NCBI GenBank assembly: GCA_945983195.1
Contig: CAMFSS010000138.1
Span: forward strand, 1-6,183
DNA from: an uncultured Prevotellaceae bacterium
GTDB taxonomy: Bacteria > Bacteroidota > Bacteroidia > Bacteroidales > Muribaculaceae
DNA: 6,183 bases
Reading direction: 5' to 3'
Position numbers and translations under genes: made by a program. The notes beneath the pieces were generated by a model that made no database searches, was not told the origin of the DNA, and was given only the letters and a program-made list of their open reading frames with translations. Below, piece by piece: positions 5,760 to 6,183 of this stretch; position 1 is the stretch's first letter; each line of letters begins with the position of its first letter.

Positions 5760-6161
5760 TTAGCGCAGTGGGGAATAGCGCACCATCGAGCGGCTGATTT
5801 CGGCAAGGGTGTGAGCGCCACACATCTGCATGGTGTCTTCGAGTTCGCAGGCGAGGCGGTGAATGTAGCACTTCACGCCCTCCTCAGCACCGCCAAACGC
5901 TGCCACTACCATGGGGCGGCAAATCAGCACACCGTCGGCACCAAGCGCAAGTGCCTTGAATATGTCAACTCCCGAACGGATTCCACCGTCGACAAGCACT
6001 TTGCAGCGACCTGCAACCGCCTGTGCAATCTCCTCAAGCACCTCGGCAGTAGCAGGACACTCGTCGAGCACACGACCACCGTGATTTGAAACCACAATCG
6101 CCGCTGCTCCTGCCTCAATAGCCTTCTCAGCACCACGCGGAGACAAAAAAAACATAATCAC
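5760..6161 (-). CDS. FMN-dependent alpha-hydroxy-acid oxidising enzyme, C-terminal part
   Basis: The reading frame encodes the C-terminal third to half of a TIM-barrel flavoprotein that oxidises alpha-hydroxy acids such as lactate or glycolate. Present are AAAIVVSNHGGR (19-30), with the catalytic His27 and substrate Arg30, DECPATAEVLEEI (33-45), the FMN-phosphate loop LVDGGIRSG (56-64), ALGADGVLICRP (72-83), and a C-terminal ELEDTMQMCGA block (107-116). These best fit the roughly 340-residue anaerobe branch annotated 'alpha-hydroxy-acid oxidizing protein'. The N-terminal half is absent: similarity begins at LSPRGAEKA, just after an A8 tract (6145-6152 on the plus strand), and the frame is closed by a TAG at 6168-6170. 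The GTG at 6161 is merely the first possible start. The copy is either a 5'-truncated or frameshifted pseudogene, or an artefact at a sequence end. It converges on pckA. Confidence 0.75.
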   Translation of the reverse strand: MIMFFLSPRGAEKAIEAGAAAIVVSNHGGRVLDECPATAEVLEEIAQAVAGRCKVLVDGGIRSGVDIFKALALGADGVLICRPMVVAAFGGAEEGVKCYIHRLACELEDTMQMCGAHTLAEISRSMVRYSPLR

Positions 6162-6183
6162 ACACGGCTAACCAATCGACGAA

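Noticed and set aside
5718..6089. Plus-strand 123-codon frame opposite the FMN enzyme
   Set aside because: It starts inside the pckA terminator hairpin and lies antisense to a clear flavoenzyme domain.

Overview
The window looks like a core chromosomal segment from a Bacteroidales bacterium, probably a gut member. A Muribaculaceae-like relative is my guess and is not proven. Three things support this. The arginine-pathway transcarbamylase is the N-succinylornithine type known from Bacteroides. Exact TAnnTTTG -7 elements, the Bacteroidetes sigma-factor signature, precede three genes. The leaders are A/T-rich and lack clear Shine-Dalgarno sequences, whereas the genes themselves are G/C-rich.

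Layout from left to right: (1) argF' on the minus strand (4-957), an arginine-biosynthesis transcarbamylase. (2) A 491-base A/T-rich divergent spacer (958-1448) with inverted repeats, copies of the 11-mer CTTATTTTTCC and a 9-base direct repeat around them. It ends with a good promoter for the next gene. (3) A plus-strand gene of unknown function (1449-2021), then a DUF1963/YwqG-like gene (2103-2750), possibly co-transcribed. (4) A short spacer with five 9-base tandem units (2774-2818) and a promoter. (5) A LacX-type aldose 1-epimerase-like gene (2948-3829). (6) A 242-base spacer with an imperfect inverted repeat and a TAACTTTG promoter. (7) pckA (4072-5673), ATP-dependent phosphoenolpyruvate carboxykinase, followed by a strong intrinsic terminator (5712-5740). 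(8) The C-terminal part of an FMN-dependent alpha-hydroxy-acid oxidising enzyme on the minus strand (5760-6161). Its recognisable sequence stops at an A8 tract close to the window edge.

The genes appear to be independent metabolic units, not one pathway: arginine synthesis, sugar mutarotation, the PEP/oxaloacetate node (which in gut Bacteroidetes generally feeds CO2 fixation toward succinate) and hydroxy-acid oxidation. No phage, transposase, CRISPR, tRNA or rRNA gene is visible. I found no convincing new multi-gene system. The most unusual items are the structured spacer at 1160-1345, the unrecognised 190-residue protein, the 9-base tandem repeat and the abrupt 5' truncation of the last gene.
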